This document shows positions 1 to 9,915 of a DNA stretch of 64,000 bases, one piece after another. The stretch covers positions 16,908,964 to 16,972,963 of the forward strand of contig OX465112.1 in assembly GCA_949987565.1 (NCBI GenBank), read 5' to 3'. The first letter of the stretch is position 1; every line of letters begins with the position of its first letter. The translations under genes and the position numbers were made by a program. This DNA is from Luidia sarsii (lineage: Eukaryota; Echinodermata; Asteroidea; Paxillosida; Luidiidae). A model generated the notes under the pieces. The model was not told the origin of the DNA, searched no databases, and was given only the letters and a program-made list of their open reading frames with translations.

Positions 1-1110
1 GTACCCAGGGCTTCCTGGCCATGGTTCCCAGGGCTTCCTGGTCTTGCTTCCCAGGGCTTCCTGGCCTTGGTTCCCAGGGCTTCATGGCCTTGGTTCCCAG
101 GGCTTCCTGGCCTTGCTTCCCAGGGCTTTCTGGCCATGCTTCCCAGGGCTTCCTGGCCTTGGTTCCCAGGGCTTCCTGGCCTTGGTTCCCATGGCTTCCT
201 GGCCTTGGTTCCCAGGGCTTCCTGGCCTTGGCTCCCAGGGCTTCATGGCCTTGGTTCCCAGGGCTTCCTGGCCTTGGTACCCAGGGCTTCCTGGCCTTGG
301 CTCCCAGGGCTTCCTGGCCTTGCTACCCATGGCTTCCTGGCCTTGGCTCCCAGGGCTTCCTGGCCTTGGTTCCCAGGGCTTCCTGGCCTTGGTACCCAGG
401 GCTTCCTGGCCTTGGTTCCCAGGGCTTCATGGCCTTGGTTCCCAGGGCTTCCTGGCCTTGCTTCCCAGGGCTTTCTGGCCATGCTTCCCAGGGCTTCCTG
501 GCCTTGGTTCCCAGGGCTTCCTGGCCTTGGTTCCCATGGCTTCCTGGCCTTGGTTCCCAGGGCTTCCTGGCCTTGGCTCCCAGGGCTTCATGGCCTTGGT
601 TCCCAGGGCTTCCTGGCCTTGGTACTCAGGGCTTCCTGGCCTTGGCTCCCAGGGCTTCCTGGCCTTGCTACCCATGGCTTCCTGGCCTTGGCTCCCAGGG
701 CTTCCTGGCCTTGGTTCCCAGGGCTTCCTGGCCTTGGTACCCAGGGCTTCCTGGCCATGGTTCCCAGGGCTTCCTGGCCTTGCTTCCCAGGGCTTCCTGG
801 CCTTGGTTCCCAGGGCTTCCTGGCCGTGCTTCCCAGGGCTTCCTGGCCATGCTTCCCAGGGCTTCCTGGCCTTGGTTCCCAGGGCTTCCTGGCCATGCTT
901 CCCAGGGCTTCCTGGCCTTAGTTCCCAGGGCTTCTTTGCCTTGTTTCCCATGGCTTCCTGGCCTTGGGTCCCAGGTCTTACTGGCCTTGAATCCCAGGGC
1001 TTCCTGGCCTTGGTTCCCAGGGCTTCCTTGCCATGCTTCCCAGGGCTTCCTGGCCTTGGTTCCCAGGGCTTCCTGGCCAAGGTTCCCAGGGCTCCTTGGG
1101 CGCCCTTGGC
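1..1110. repeat. 23-bp minisatellite in an ANAPC4 intron
   Basis: About 48 tandem copies of a 23-bp unit (core TTCCCAGGGCTTCCTGGCC plus TTGG) run from the window edge to about 1110. Variants change CTTGG to CTTGC or CATGC. A 15-unit block (345 bp) is duplicated: marker TTCATGG variants at 81 and 242 recur at 426 and 587. Because 23 is not a multiple of 3, all three forward frames and the reverse frames stay open and spell Trp/Pro/Gly-rich 23-residue repeats. These are a by-product of the repeat, not evidence of a gene. The array ends about 50 bp before an ANAPC4 splice acceptor, so it is most likely intronic. Confidence 0.95.
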
Positions 1111-1159
1111 TCACCGGGCTCCTCAGTTTGTACATTTCTGTATCTGGGTTTCTTGGCAG

Positions 1160-1252
1160 GGTTCAGCCATTGGCCGAGGCAATTTGTCTGCACTTCTCCA
1201 TGCTTGGGGCTGCGGAGCTGAATGACAGCACAACATCTCAACATACTGCGAG
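1160..1252 (+). CDS. ANAPC4: ANAPC4 exon (partial gene, 5' part outside the window)
   Basis: First of four C-terminal coding exons of anaphase-promoting complex subunit 4. This is a scaffold subunit of the APC/C ubiquitin ligase that helps dock the platform onto APC1 and APC5. The acceptor is TTTCTTGGCAG ending at 1159 and the donor is GTAAAA at 1253. The exon starts with one base that completes a codon, then reads VQPLAEAICLHFSML and further to HTA, and ends with two bases (AG) that join A from the next exon to give Arg. On its own this exon is not diagnostic. The call rests on in-phase joining to the three following exons, which match the ANAPC4 C-terminus. The 1253-2098 intron is AT-rich, with nothing recognised in it. 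Confidence 0.75.
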
Positions 1253-2098
1253 GTAAAAGTAAAAACCTGGAAAGGTTTATGACTTATACTTTCTACCAAT
1301 CTCAAGTGGGGAGGGCATTTAGATCTTTTGCAGTAAAAGGTTCGTGATCAAGAGTCGTATTAATGTGAAAATGTTTATTATAATACTTTTTTAATGTGTG
1401 TGATAATGATCAAGGTTAAATTTCTTTTCATAAAACTTATTGATGAATCTTTGATTCATAATGCCCTATACAAATACAGTTTATTGTTATTTTTATTATT
1501 ATAATCAAACAAGTAAAAGAAAAGGGAAAATAATTTTATGTAAATTGCAATCTGTTTCTAAACGATTTTTGAAAATAGAAAGTATTTTTTGGCTGAATGG
1601 GGACTTGAGTTTGAGACTTCTGCATTATTATACCAGCATTATTCCAAAGTTAATGAAACCCAGAGAAAATGTTGGCTTATCTGATTGGGTGTTCAAACAA
1701 CCTACAGTTACCTATGTGCTACTCACCTACGAGTTTCATAAAGAGGGAAAAATTGTGGAATTCAGTGGTTGAATTTGCATTCCTGCAACCTGCCATGTTT
1801 TTGAAGGGGCCGCCAATCATTGCAAGGGGTGTGACATCACAACGGAAAACTCCCGTATGGGCCCGGACGGATGTACCCCCTACTATACTGTGTGCAGTTT
1901 GTATACACTCGCAAGCTGAACGATGGTGTACTGCCAGGCTTCTGGATGTCAAAATGTCAGCGGGAAAAAGCTAGGGAAATCTCTCCATGTAGTTCCCAAC
2001 AAGGACAAGAGACCTGAGTTGTTTAGGAAGTGGGCTGATGGGCTAATTTTGTGAACAGAATACTTGCGTTAAAAACTTTGGTTGGTTCCTGTTCCCAG

Positions 2099-2287
2099 AT
2101 GCAGCCAGCATGAGATTCTGGACGCAGCGTTCTTTGATGACCAGACGCTGTCCGTCCTACTCCAGGAGCACTGGACAGGACCGGAGAGTGTATCGGTCAT
2201 CTGTCAGGTGCCTCTAGCCGCCCTCACTGACCACCCCTTCACCCCTCTCCTGCCTGGCGACCTTCCCTTGGACCAACAGCCTCACGT
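2099..2287 (+). CDS. ANAPC4: ANAPC4 exon, C-terminal domain
   Basis: The acceptor is GTTCCCAG ending at 2098 and the donor is GTAAGA at 2288. The exon reads CSQHEILDAAFFDDQTLSVL and onward to DQQPH. The F-D-D-x-T-L-x-V-L-L pattern matches the vertebrate ANAPC4 segment with FYDDETLTVLL (recalled, not searched). An apparent in-frame stop just after the exon lies in the donor site, so this is a normal exon end rather than a terminus. The phase is 2 in and 2 out, and the closing GT pairs with G at 2700 to make Val. The following intron (2288-2699) has a short CTGT run and a pyrimidine tract before its acceptor. Confidence 0.92.
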
Positions 2288-2699
2288 GTAAGACTGCTTA
2301 CGGGCCACGCTGCCCATAAACCTACTAAAACAAGGCTTCTCTTGGCAAGCTGTGAAGCTAAGCGAGCCTAGGTGTATGTAATTGTACTGTCTGTCCTGTC
2401 TTTCTGTCTGTCTGTTCTGCTCTCCCAATAGGAAACATAATGTCAATCCTTTTGTTATGCAAACACCTTTTTAGGGTTGACTAGTCTGAAAGTAGAGTAT
2501 ATAAGTATCCACCACATTTTTAAATGGCTGCTGTACACTTTAATAACCTAACTATAGTAGAAGTATCTCAATTTAAGAAAAAAGAAATTGAGGTTCTGAT
2601 TTCTCACATTGAAATTCCCTGTATGGAGATTCCTCTGCTGGAATCATCACCTCTGGCCGCCCTCTCACTTTCTTCCTCTGTTTTTGTTTTCTCCCACAG

Positions 2700-2802
2700 G
2701 AGCAAGGTCGATGCTGGTCCCTACGTCAGCCACTGCCGACGGCTGGAAAACATTAGGGCCAGTATCTTTGCTGTCAGTGGCTCAAGGAAGGTGGCATGTG
2801 TG
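2700..2802 (+). CDS. ANAPC4: ANAPC4 exon, C-terminal domain
   Basis: The acceptor is TTTTCTCCCACAG ending at 2699 and the donor is GTGAGT at 2803. After one shared base it reads SKVDAGPYVSHCRRLENIRA and on to GSRKVACV. This aligns without gaps to the vertebrate ANAPC4 stretch that contains HWRLLES and GFRKVSCV. It ends in phase 0 and joins directly to LFSNHRRVRLFDLD of the last exon. The 2803-3403 intron carries a stem-loop repeat at 2975-3110. Confidence 0.95.
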
Positions 2803-2969
2803 GTGAGTAGTATGACCGCAAATGAGACACACACAGTACATCACACAACTAGGATCCTGTGCAGCATCCCTTGTTCCCGCCTTTACAGCTCCCGCCTTCA
2901 CCCTTCACTGAGCTAATCCCCTCACCAGGATCCCTCTCCTCAATACATAAGCCCCACTCCCAGTTGGAA

Positions 2970-3115
2970 TCCAGCAGTCTCCTGAAGACGAACAGAGTAC
3001 ACTGTTCGAAACGTCGAGTTCCTCCGGTTTTTTTCAGAACCACACTTACTCACAAAAGAGAATTTACACGGCATCACCGCAAACCTATTTATCCTAGTAT
3101 TACCGCAGCCGGTAG
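2970..3115 (+). mobile_element. Stem-loop/CGAAACGTC repeat, single arm
   Basis: CTGAAGA (2982-2988), a 6-bp stem (GAACAG 2990-2995 with CTGTTC 3002-3007) and GAAAC (3008-3012), then GTCGAGTT and a TTTCAGAACCACAC block, then CACCGCAAACCT. The same blocks recur as inverted arms at 16976-17247 and as one arm at 30171-30300, so it is a dispersed element lying in the last ANAPC4 intron. No coding capacity seen. Confidence 0.75.
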
Positions 3116-3403
3116 CAACCAGCTAACTCTACAAGAGCAACCAGCTGAAAACTGGAGGATTATGCTTAGATATTTCACTCTGGGACCGGTTGTACGGGGA
3201 TTTTTTTTAAGCCAGTTTAAAAAAACCTTGATTACACTGTTTCCAGTTTTGCCACTGAAGAGCTGATAGGTACTGTAAGAAGTGTTGTCAGAGACACAGC
3301 TACTGGCTCTTCTCAGAGCCACACTGAAGAGATGTGGTGTCACGATAAACCTCTGATATTATTTTACTCAGCTCTTCCTTGTGATGTTTCTCTCCCTTCG
3401 TAG

Positions 3404-3580
3404 CTCTTCTCCAACCATCGGCGGGTGCGACTCTTTGACCTGGACGCAGAGGATGACGGAGAGGAGGAGAGCATGTCAGAGAGGAGCCTACTGGGGCCAG
3501 GCAATGCTGTGGTCTCCTCTGAGGAGCTCCTACACGATGACAGAGACAGTAACAAAGAGAACATTCAATCACCACGGTGA
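3404..3580 (+). CDS. ANAPC4: ANAPC4 terminal exon with stop codon
   Basis: The acceptor is CTCCCTTCGTAG ending at 3403. The exon starts in phase 0 and has 58 codons plus TGA (3578-3580). It begins LFSNHRRVRLFDLDAEDDGE, matching the vertebrate ANAPC4 segment LSSNLRHVRVFEMDIDDE, then turns into an acidic Ser/Glu-rich tail as in vertebrates. The tail ends DSNKENIQSPR, so it carries a KEN tripeptide, the sequence class read by APC/C co-activators in substrates. The last four sense codons and the stop fall in the first, degenerate monomer of the 25-bp minisatellite that follows. No AATAAA was found in 3581-5150, so the transcript end is unknown. Confidence 0.95.
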   Translation, partial: LFSNHRRVRLFDLDAEDDGEEESMSERSLLGPGNAVVSSEELLHDDRDSNKENIQSPR

Positions 3581-4445
3581 CCCATTGATCACCACAGTGA
3601 CAGTAACCATTGATGACCACAGTGACAGTAACCATTGATCACCACAGTAAAAGTAGCCATTGATCACCACAGTGACAGTAGCCATTGATCACCACAGTGA
3701 CAGTAGCCATTGATCACCACAGTGACAGTAGCCATTGATCACCACAGTGACAGCAGCCATTGATCACCACAGTGACAGTAGCCATTGATCACCACAGTGA
3801 CGGTAGCCATTGATCACCACAGTGACAGTAGCCATTGATCACCACAGTGACGGTAGCCATTGATCACCACAGTGACAGTAGCCATTGATCACCACAGTGA
3901 CAGTAACCATTGATTACCACAGTGACAGTAGCCATTGATCACCACAGTGACGGTAGCCATTGATCACTACAGTGACAGTAGCCATTGATCACCACAGTGA
4001 CAGTAACCATTGATCACCACAGTGACAGTAGCCATTGATCATCACAGTGACAGTAGCCATTGATCACCACAGTGACAGTAGCCATTGATCACCACAGTGA
4101 CGGTAGCCATTGATCACCACAGTGACAGTAGCCATTGATCACCACAGTGACGGTAGCCATTGATCACCACAGTGACAGTAGCCATTGATCACCACAGTGA
4201 CAGTAACCATTGATTACCACAGTGACAGTAGCCATTGATCACCACAGTGACGGTAGCCATTGATCACTACAGTGACAGTAGCCATTGATCACCACAGTGA
4301 CAGTAACCATTGATCACCACAGTGACAGTAGCCATTGATCATCACAGTGACAGTAGCCATTGATCACCACAGTGACAGTAGCCATTGATCACCACAGTGA
4401 CAGTAGCCATTGATCACCACAGTGACAGTAACCGTCGATCTCAAG
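3561..4445. repeat. 25-bp minisatellite over ANAPC4 stop codon and 3' flank
   Basis: About 34 units of a 25-bp monomer (TGATCACCACAGTGACAGTA then GCCAT). The first unit is 20 bp, is degenerate and includes the ANAPC4 stop. A 12-unit block (300 bp) is duplicated: the variant CAGTAACCATTGATTACC occurs at 3901 and at 4201, and the lines around both are identical over nearly 300 bp. If ANAPC4 mRNA extends this far, its 3' UTR is repeat. Confidence 0.95.
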
Positions 4446-5145
4446 AGGGACCCAAATATCACCACAGAGGCCCAATGATCACCATGGTGACCCATCAATT
4501 GGCCGGGTGACCCAGTTTGTCGTCAATGTGACCCAAATAATACCATGATCAGTGATCATGGTGGTGACTGAAAGCACCGACCCAATGATCACCACAGTGA
4601 CGTAGTGGTCACGATGGTGAAACTGTGATCGCCATGGTGAGTAGTTGATCCCCACTGTGACCTAAAAATCAGCAGGGTGACCTATTGATTATCAACATTA
4701 TGACCCATTGATCACCATGGTGACCTGATGATCACCACTGTGACATGATCATCTACATGTTCATGTATAGTCGATAGTGCTGTTGGTCAGATCCTGATTG
4801 CATTATTAATTTGAATGGGTTGACGGCTTGTAAGGTTTAAGGAGACTCGTTCACTACCCCTGAAGAAAATTCAATCCATAAATGCTATAAAATATCCCAG
4901 AGTCCATGAGTTACTCAATGTGTCTGAAGGATTCAGTTCCAACAAACCTTGACAGCATGGTGAAACAGTGGAGTGTATATATGTATATATGCTAAATGGT
5001 TTATAAATTCTGTAAACTGTATTCAGATGACTGTTAAAAATATTATATGAAAACCATGTGATGCAATGACATCTCATTGACTTTTTGTGTCTTATTTCAC
5101 CTTAAAAACAAATTGTAATCATTTGTGTTAACTATGTGATGATAT
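4446..5145. other. Decayed minisatellite, then AT-rich DNA
   Basis: Up to about 4750, degenerate units resembling GATCACCATGGTGACCCATT continue the upstream array at irregular spacing. From 4750 to 5145 the DNA is AT-rich and nothing was recognised. Confidence 0.7.
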
Positions 5146-5149
5146 CAAA

Positions 5150-6310
5150 TTAAGGCTCTGTCTGGCTCCTATAGGCTCTGCCAGGCTCCTGTACTTAGGT
5201 ATAGATTCTGCTGGGCTGCTATTGGTTCTGCTGGGCTCCTACAGACTGTCGGGCTGCTATAGGCTCTGCCGGGCTCCTATAGGTTCTGCTGGGCTCCTGT
5301 ACTTAGGTATAGGTTCTGCTGGGCTCCTATAGGGTCTGCTGGACTCATATAGACTGTATGGCTGCTATAGGCTCTGCTGGGCTTCTATAGGTTCTGCTGG
5401 GCTCCTATATGCTCTGCCGGGCTCCTATAGACTGCCGGGCTGCTATAGGCTTTGCCGGGCTCCTATAGGCTCTACCGGGCTCCTATAGGTTCTGCTGGGC
5501 TCCTATAGGCTATGCTGGGCTCCTATAGGTTCTGCTGGGCTGCTATAGGGTCTGCCGGGCTCCTATAGGTTCTGCTGGGCTGCTATAGGCTCTGCTGGGC
5601 TCCTATAGGTTCTGCCGGGCTCCTGTACTTAGGTATAGGTTCTGCTGGGCTCCTTATAGGGTCTGCTGGGCTCCTATAGACTGTCGGGCTGCTATAGGCT
5701 CTGCTGTGCTTCTATATGCTCTGCCGGGCTCCTATAGACTGCCGGGCTGCTATAGGCTATGCCGGGCTCCTATAGGCTCTACCGGGCTCCTATAGGTTCT
5801 GCTGGGCTCCTATAGGCTCTGCCGGGCTCCTATAGACTGCCGGGCTGCTATAGGCTCTGCTGGGCTGCTATAGGCTCTGCCGGGCTCCTATAGGTTCTGC
5901 TTGGCTCCTACAGACTGTCGGGCTCCTATAGACTGCCAGGCTGCTATAGGCTCTGCTTGGCTCCTATAGGCTCTGCTGGGCTGCTATAGGCTCTGCTGGG
6001 CTGCTATAGGCTCTGCCGGGCTCCTATAGGTTCTGCTTGGCTCCTACAGACTGTCGGGCTCCTATAGACTGCCAGGCTGCTATAGGCTCTGCTTGGCTCC
6101 TATAGGCTCTGCTGGGCTGCTATAGGCTCTGCTGGGCTGCTATAGGCTCTGCCGGGCTCCTATAGGTTCTGCTTGGCTCCTACAGACTGTCGGGCTCCTA
6201 CAAACTGCCGGGCTGCTATAGGATCTGCTGGGCTGCTATAGGATCAGCTGGGCTCCTATAGGCTCTGCTGGGCTGCTATAGGCTCTGCTGGGCTCCCATA
6301 CATTCATATA
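5150..6310. repeat. 20-bp minisatellite with 136-bp higher-order unit
   Basis: Tandem copies of GGGCTCCTATAGGCTCTGCT (20 bp), mixed with shortened variants such as AGACTGCCGGGCTGCTAT. Near the right end a 136-bp block of variants is present three times in register: TAGGTTCTGCTTGG starts at 5891, 6027 and 6163. No reading frame is supported. Confidence 0.95.
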
Positions 6311-6329
6311 GGCTCTGCAGGTTCGTATA

Positions 6330-7440
6330 GGTTCTTGGCTCCAAGAGGCTCTTCGGCCACCTTTGGGCTAAGCTGTGCTTCAAGTGGCTTGGGAAAGACT
6401 CGGGAAACTCTTCGGGAGACATTTATGTGCAATGTAAAACACATTTCCGAACGGAGCACTATCGTGGATTTCTGGGGCCAAAAACTACCAAACAGACAAG
6501 GCCATTTTTGTTTCAATTTTCACCCAATTTATGTCTGGATATTTACTTATAAAAGGCTCAGGAGACTGCTCAGGTCCCATAGAATGTTTAGGCACATCAT
6601 CTATGAAAAAGTTAGATTTCCAGAGACCGAAATTGCAATTGCAAATTATTTTATAAATATTTTATTTTTCCAATTTATGAAGAAAGAAAAAAATTCAAAT
6701 GTTTTAACTTTTTGAAATTTATTTTATCAGAATAAATTGAAAATGTATCGGGAGACTCCCAGGCGCCTGTAGACCCAATTTCTGTTAACATGAAGTCATC
6801 CAGGACAAACTTTGGTTTCTCTGGTATTTTTTTTACCCAAAGATTATGTTTTCAGATCGGTTTTCTAGAACACATTTCTGTAAAAATACCATCACTTCAG
6901 TCATCCAGGAAAAAGTTTGTTTTCTCCGGTCCAAAAATGGCAAAAATGGCCAAACATTTAATTTTTTACCCACAAATTATGTTTTCAGGTCGGCTTGAAA
7001 TTGGTTCTGTAGACTCCTGGGTATCCCTAGAACACATTTCTGCAAATAATATCATTACTTAAGTCATCCAGGAAAAAGTTTGTTTTTTCCGGTCCAAAAA
7101 TGGCAGAGCTAACCCCTTGTCAAATTTCATTTTTTGACCCCAAAATTAATGTTTTCAGATCGGCTTGAAATTGGTTCTGTAGACTCCCGGGGATCCCTGG
7201 AACACATTTCTGCAAAAATTTCATCACTTAAGTTATCCAGGAAAAGTTTGGTTTCTCCGATCCAAAAATGGCAAAATTGGCAACCCCTTGTCAAATTTAA
7301 TTTTTTGACCCCAAAATTAATGTTTTCACATCGGCTTGAAATTTGTTCTGTATGCTCCCGGGGATCTGTAGAACACATTTCTGCAAAAATATCATCACTT
7401 AAGTTATCTAGGAAAAAGTTTGGTTTCTTCGGTCACTTCT
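6330..7440 (+). repeat. ~170-bp satellite units, forward array
   Basis: Diverged tandem units whose marker GAACACATTTCTG appears at 6868, 7030, 7200 and 7371 (spacing 162-171 bp). Conserved blocks are TCCAGGAAAAAGTTTG, GGTCCAAAAATGGCA, CCCCTTGTCAAATTT and GATCGGCTTGAAATTGGTTC. The first part (6330-6780) is more diverged. Reverse-orientation copies lie at 8990-9650. Confidence 0.9.
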
Positions 7441-7549
7441 CGTTCTGTGATTCACAGAAACACAGACACAAAACAAGCAAAATAATAAGATATGTTTCAA
7501 ACCACGTCGAAGGCAAGTTGACAATTAAGGAAGGCCACTATCCAAAGGC

Positions 7550-7625
7550 TGGATAGCTCGGATGGAAAGGCACTGGTATGTTAATCCAGAGGTCTCGGGT
7601 TCAAGTCCTGGTCCAGTCAAAGTTT
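7550..7625 (+). mobile_element. tRNA-derived SINE-like copy
   Basis: A-box-like TAGCTCGGATGG at 7554 and B-box GGTTCAAGTCC at 7598-7608, followed by TGGTCCAGTCAAAG. Related copies with the same tail occur at 43410-43475, 53630-53700 and 56110-56205 and, reversed, at 46462-46535. No clear poly-A tail or target duplication was identified. Confidence 0.7.
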
Positions 7626-7714
7626 TTATATAGTTTATATATTGTTTGTACTTATATATTTTCTTTTAACTTTCAATACGATGCTTTATATATTAGTTCC
7701 AAGTTTGATAAGTA

Positions 7715-7800
7715 AGAAGGACGAGTTGGTGTAGCGGATACACTCTCTAAATTCCAACTTGGTGACCCGAGTTCGAGTCCTGGCGAAGTCAGGGCCCTTG
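7715..7800 (+). mobile_element. tRNA-like sequence (SINE head or tRNA relic)
   Basis: It has a D-arm-like GAGTTGGTGTAGCGGATAC followed by ACTC, and B-box AGTTCGAGTCC near 7770. The acceptor ends do not pair well, so it is more likely tRNA-derived than a working tRNA gene. Confidence 0.55.
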
Positions 7801-7894
7801 TTCGAGTTTAAAATGAAATAAATAAACTCTTTTAACTTTTTTTTCGACATCTAACCCGTTTTAAAAAGGGTAAAATTCCATTTTATTTTATTTT

Positions 7895-8110
7895 ATCTAG
7901 TGGGGTAGAGGGGGCGCCACAGGTCTCCGAACCGCCGCGGGTTGGTGATCTGGGGAGTCCAGGGATACTGGAGAGGTCGGGTGATCTGGGGGGCCGGTTG
8001 ATCTGGGGAGGCCTGAGTTTCTGGGAAGACCTGCATCCACCCGGGATCGAACCCTCGGCCTTGAGGTTCCCAGTCGAGCCACTGAACCTCTAGCCTCATG
8101 AGTCCCCCCC
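7895..8110 (-). mobile_element. tRNA-derived SINE-like copy, minus strand
   Basis: Read on the minus strand it has A-box-like TGGCTCGACTGGG and B-box GGTTCGATCCC, then a body rich in GATC-type blocks. It is flanked by poly-T/TTTTA-rich DNA. It belongs to a different family from the copy at 7550. Confidence 0.6.
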
Positions 8111-8164
8111 ACCCACCCTTAAAAAACCTATCTATTTAAACCTTTGGTTACCTTAATAGAATTA

Positions 8165-8935
8165 AAAAACAATAAATTCAAGACTCGACTTCCATGGGGA
8201 TCGAACCTGCAACCTTGAGGTTACACACCCTGGGACACCCACGACACTCCATGCGCACCAGTTGACTTTTGGTCGAAATTTCAGATACTTATAGGTTGGG
8301 TTTGTACTTGGTAATTTGAAGAAGAAAAATGTTACGTTACATCCCTAGGAATCGAACCTGCAACCTAGAGGTTGCAGACCCTGGGACACCCACGACACGC
8401 CATGCGCACCAGTTGACTTTTGGTCGAAATTTCATATACTTATAGGTTGGGTTTGTACTTGGTAATTTGAAGAAGAAAAATGTTACGTTACATCCCTAGG
8501 AATCGAACCTGCAACCTATAGGTTGCAGACCCTGGGACACCCACGACACGCCATGCGCACCAGTTGACTTTTGGTCGAAATTTCAGATACTTATAGGTTG
8601 GGTTTGTACTTGGTAATTTGAAAAAGAAAAATGTTACGTTACATCCCTGGGAATCGAACCTGCAAACTAGAGATTGCAGACCCTGGGACATCACGACACG
8701 CCATGCGCACCAGTTGACTTTTGGTCGAAATTTCAGATACTTATAGGTTGAGTTTATACTTGGTAGTTTAAAGAAGAAAAATCTACTGTTACATCCCAGG
8801 GGATAGAACCTGCAACCTTGAGGTTGCAGACCCTAGGACATCACGACACGCCATGCGCACCAGTTGATTTTTCGTTCGAATTTCAGATACTTGTATGTTG
8901 GGTTTGTACTTGCGTAGGTTACTCTTACATCTCAA
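8165..8935 (-). repeat. 151-bp tandem array of a tRNA-like unit
   Basis: Five tandem copies at 150-151 bp spacing, with GGTCGAAATTT at 8271, 8422, 8573 and 8723 and a diverged copy at 8874. On the minus strand each carries GGTTGCAGGTTCGATTCC, a B-box, preceded by GCGCATGGCGTGTCGTG, which could be a worn A-box region. No open reading frame is meaningful here. Confidence 0.85.
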
Positions 8936-8989
8936 GGGGATCGGCAAAGTCGGCAACTGGAAGAACGCTGACGCAGAGAGCCCCCTTTG

Positions 8990-9650
8990 GATTCAAGGCA
9001 CGGGTCTTGTTTCGGACTGTGAAGCGACACTGGACCGGAGAAACCAAACGTTTTCCTGGATGACTTAAGTGACGATATTTTTTGCCGAAATGTGTTCTAG
9101 GGATCCCCTGGAGTCTACAGAACTAATTTCAAGCCGATCTGAAATCATTATTATTGTGGTCAAAAAATGAAATTTTGACAAGGGGTTAGCCTTGCCATTT
9201 TTGCCAATTTGGACCTGAGAAACCAAACTTTTTCCTGGATAACTTAAGAGGTGATATTTTTGCATAAATGTGTTCCAGGGATCCCCGGGAGTCTACAGAA
9301 CCAATTTCAAGCCTATCTGAAAACATTAATTTTGGGGTCAAAAAATGAAATTTGACAAGGGGTTAGCCCTGCCATTTTTGGACCGGAAAAAAACAATTTT
9401 TTTCCTGGATGACTTAAGTGATGATTTTTTTTTACTGAAATGTACTCTAGACATCCCCGGGAGTCTACAGAACCAATTTCAAGCCGATCTGAAAACATTA
9501 ATTTTGGGGTCAAAAAAATGAAATTTTGACAAGGGGTTAGCCTTGCCATTTTTGGACCGGAGAAACCAAACTTTTTCCTGGATGACTTAAGTGATGATAT
9601 TTTGGGAGAAATGTGTTCCAGGGATCCCCGGGAGTCTACAGAATCAAATA
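8990..9650 (-). repeat. ~170-bp satellite units, inverted array
   Basis: Reverse-complement copies of the satellite at 6330-7440. The marker (read as AAATGTGTTC or AAATGTACTC) is at about 9089, 9265, 9437 and 9608, a spacing of 171-176 bp. Blocks such as CAATTTCAAGCC(G/T)ATCTGA and TTTGACAAGGGGTTAGCC are the exact counterparts of the forward array. Confidence 0.9.
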
Positions 9651-9915
9651 CTTTTTCTAGGCACAGAACATTGTAAAAAGTCTAATAATTTTATTTGCAG
9701 TAAAATGGCTATGCTAACTCCCTCGTCACTTTTAATTTTTTTACCCAAAATTGATGTCTTCATATTTGTTTCGAAAAGGTTCAGCAGATTCATCAGGGCC
9801 CGAAGTACACATTCCCAGGCACAGATCATCTTTAATGGTAAAGCATTTCGGCAAATAATTATTTCGGGGACAAAAATGGCCAAAATAGGAACGAGCACCC
9901 CTTGTCATGTTTTCA
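9650..9915 (+). repeat. Diverged satellite units back in forward orientation
   Basis: AAAATGGCTATGCTAACTCC, ACCCAAAATTGATGTCTTC and ATGGCCAAAATAGG with CACCCCTTGTCATG follow the order of the forward satellite, but at low identity. 9916-10078 is unrecognised. Confidence 0.6.

Noticed and set aside
21..1256. Long open frames encoding Trp/Pro/Gly-rich 23-residue repeats
   Set aside because: Open in all frames because a stop-free 23-bp unit is tandemly repeated. No separate start context or family. Kept only as part of an intron-retention hypothesis.
2524..2916. 130-residue + frame over an ANAPC4 exon
   Set aside because: Only the 2700-2802 part is exon. The frame continues through the acceptor and donor by chance.
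5150..6310. CRISPR-like regular repeats
   Set aside because: Contiguous 20-bp monomers with no spacers, in a eukaryotic context.
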